Below the pieces are notes generated by a model, which was given only the letters and a program-made list of their open reading frames with translations, was not told the origin of the DNA and did not search any database. Position numbers and translations under genes: made by a program. A stretch of DNA of 64,000 bases from Lysobacter helvus (GTDB lineage: Bacteria > Pseudomonadota > Gammaproteobacteria > Xanthomonadales > Xanthomonadaceae): the NCBI RefSeq assembly GCF_018406645.1, contig NZ_AP024546.1:248001-312000 (forward strand). Direction: 5' to 3'. Below are positions 62,789 to 64,000 of this stretch, in pieces. Each line of letters starts with the position of its first letter. Within the stretch, counting starts at the first letter, position 1.

Positions 62789-63538
62789 ATGGGTGCCAAC
62801 ACTTCCCCGGAACAGGACGAGCTCCGCGTCTTCCATACCGGCGACCACGCGTGCGGGTACTGGCCCACGCGCATCGCGCGCGACCTCGTGCTCGATCCGC
62901 GCGACCCGCGCATGCCCCAGCTGTATCCGATGGCGCTGGGCTGGGGCTTCCGCCGTTCCGGCGACATCGTGTATCGCCCGCATTGCCAGGGCTGCCGCGC
63001 GTGCGTCGCGGTGCGCATCCCCATCGCCGAATTCCATCCAAACCGCACGCAGCGCAAATGCCTGGCGCGCAACGCGCACGTGCAGGCGCGCATCGTCGCG
63101 GCCGAGCGCACCGACGAACAACTCGCGCTCTACCAGCGCTACCTGCGCGCCCGCCATCGCGGCGGCGGCATGGACGAACACGGCGGCATCGAGTTCGACC
63201 AGTTCCTGATCGGCAGCTGGTCGCACGGGCGCTTCATGGAATTGCGCGAATACGACGGGCCCGGCCCCGGTCGGCTGTTGTCGGTGGCGATCACCGATGT
63301 GGTCGACCATGCGTTGTCGGCCGTGTACACCTTCTTCGACCCGGACCTGCCGGAACGCAGCCTCGGCACGCTGTCGTTGCTGCGCCAGATCGAATGGGCG
63401 AAGCGCGATGGCCGCGACCATCTGTATCTCGGCTACTGGATCGATGGCCACGACAAGATGGATTACAAGCGGCGCTTCCGTCCGCTCGAGGCTTTCGACG
63501 GGCGCACCTGGCAACCGATGCGCGAGGACGCGGCCTAG
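62789..63538 (+). CDS. bpt: Aspartate/glutamate leucyl/arginyl-tRNA-protein transferase (Bpt/Ate family)
   Basis: The 249 residues start at ATG 62789 ([20 protein letters not shown]). Two domains are present: the N-terminal ATE-like domain with the cysteine cluster CGYWPTR and [11 protein letters not shown], and the C-terminal domain ([40 protein letters not shown]). It adds Leu or Arg to N-terminal acidic residues and so marks proteins for the N-end rule pathway via ClpS/ClpAP. It converges with the next gene, sharing one CTAG for both stops. Confidence 0.93.
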   Translation: MGANTSPEQDELRVFHTGDHACGYWPTRIARDLVLDPRDPRMPQLYPMALGWGFRRSGDIVYRPHCQGCRACVAVRIPIAEFHPNRTQRKCLARNAHVQARIVAAERTDEQLALYQRYLRARHRGGGMDEHGGIEFDQFLIGSWSHGRFMELREYDGPGPGRLLSVAITDVVDHALSAVYTFFDPDLPERSLGTLSLLRQIEWAKRDGRDHLYLGYWIDGHDKMDYKRRFRPLEAFDGRTWQPMREDAA

Positions 63539-63960
63539 CCTTCGGGCGGCAGGTTGGCTTGCGACGTGGCGGCCGGCGCTTCGGTCTTCGCCGCGGGCGC
63601 TTCCGCCGGAGGCGGCGCCGCTTGCGCAGGCGCGTCGGTCTTCGGCGCCGAACGCGGCATCGGCGGCAACGTCATCAACGCCGGCGCGACGCGCGGACTG
63701 AACCCGAATGCGGCGTCGCTGCGCGCGGACACGATCATCCGCACCATCTGCTGCGGCACCATCAGTTCCAGCGCGACCGAATTCCCTTCGTTGGTCGCGG
63801 CCTGGATCGTCATCTCGATCAGGGAACCGGCGGTGTCGATCTCGTGGCACAGGATGTGTTCGCCGCCCGGGCCTTCGCGCAGGTAGGGCTTGATCGCCTC
63901 GCCCAGCGCTTCGAGCGCGGCGGGGAACAGGTACACGACGTAGCCTTCGGATTCGTTCAT
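63535..63960 (-). CDS. Hypothetical protein, soluble, Ala/Pro-rich tail
   Basis: A 141-residue protein beginning [20 protein letters not shown]. The first ~85 residues look folded ([20 protein letters not shown], then [20 protein letters not shown]). The last ~50 residues are an Ala/Pro/Lys/Glu-rich disordered tail. No family recognised and no signal peptide. It shares the CTAG stop with the tRNA-protein transferase gene. Its start is 40 bp from the right edge, so it is complete. Confidence 0.7.
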   Translation of the reverse strand: MNESEGYVVYLFPAALEALGEAIKPYLREGPGGEHILCHEIDTAGSLIEMTIQAATNEGNSVALELMVPQQMVRMIVSARSDAAFGFSPRVAPALMTLPPMPRSAPKTDAPAQAAPPPAEAPAAKTEAPAATSQANLPPEG

Positions 63961-64000
63961 GGGCCGATTATTCCAGTGAGATCGTGATCGCGGCGGCAGC

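Noticed and set aside
63535-63960. SspB (ClpXP adaptor) as identity of the last gene
   Set aside because: Length and acidic tail invite the comparison, but the N-terminal sequence lacks the SspB signature, so it is left as hypothetical.

Overview
The window reads as a stretch of chromosome from a high-GC gammaproteobacterium of the Xanthomonadales (Lysobacteraceae/Xanthomonadaceae, Lysobacter-like). This is inferred from three things: the very GC-rich codon use; syntenic housekeeping blocks (tig-clpP-clpX-lon-hupB-ppiD; dnaQ-rnhA-methyltransferase/gloB-mltD-fabI; phoB-phoR-ppk-ppx; creB-creC-creD); and REP-like repeats of the kind common in that family. No plasmid, phage or rRNA genes were seen. 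There are eight tRNA genes (Ser, Asp, Val, Leu, Lys, His, Arg, Pro), all on the minus strand.

Layout. 1-3.5 kb: the end of a family 9 glycosyltransferase gene and a secreted NHL/FG-GAP protein. 3.6-9.8 kb: tRNA-Ser, a DUF6165 protein, a PP2C phosphatase, dnaQ/rnhA/methyltransferase, and divergently gloB-mltD, then fabI. 9.8-19.2 kb: protein folding and ATP-dependent proteolysis genes with HU and five tRNAs. 19.4-20.9 kb: an esterase-like lipoprotein and a small orphan gene. 20.9-23.8 kb: a small AT-richer island between a complete tRNA-Arg gene and a 47-bp copy of its 3' part. 24-34.3 kb: a Bax-inhibitor-like membrane protein, NAD-type isocitrate dehydrogenase, AhpD-like protein and glutaredoxin, a BepA-type M48 protease, then the phosphate/polyphosphate operon phoB-phoR-ppk-ppx. 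34.9-40.3 kb: a GntR (YtrA-type) regulator, ABC ATPase, unusual membrane subunit and secreted S9 peptidase, apparently one operon with a clear operator. 40.4-47.6 kb: a GT4 glycosyltransferase and PAP2 phosphatase, creBCD, rlmJ and a cation exporter. 47.7-64 kb: GNAT, mfd, a DUF3592 protein, an endonuclease V homologue lacking key catalytic acids, two pirins, a tightly overlapped rlmKL operon, AmpD-type amidase, tesB, a membrane protein coupled to an ECF sigma factor with a membrane tail, an arginyl/leucyl-tRNA-protein transferase and an orphan gene.

Most unusual region: the tRNA-Arg island. It carries six short genes, all on the minus strand and mostly membrane, secreted or small soluble proteins of unknown function. 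They are separated by about nine copies of an inverted repeat (GTCCGCT...AGCGGAC). Three copies of TTTTCAGGAG near the two ends resemble arm-type recombinase sites. No integrase is present, so this looks like a decayed or non-autonomous integrative element carrying a repeat-delimited cassette array. Other points of interest are the degenerate endonuclease V, the sigma factor with a membrane tail, the YtrA-type operator overlapping a promoter, a possible Pho box right at phoB, and two convergent gene pairs that share one CTAG as both stop codons.
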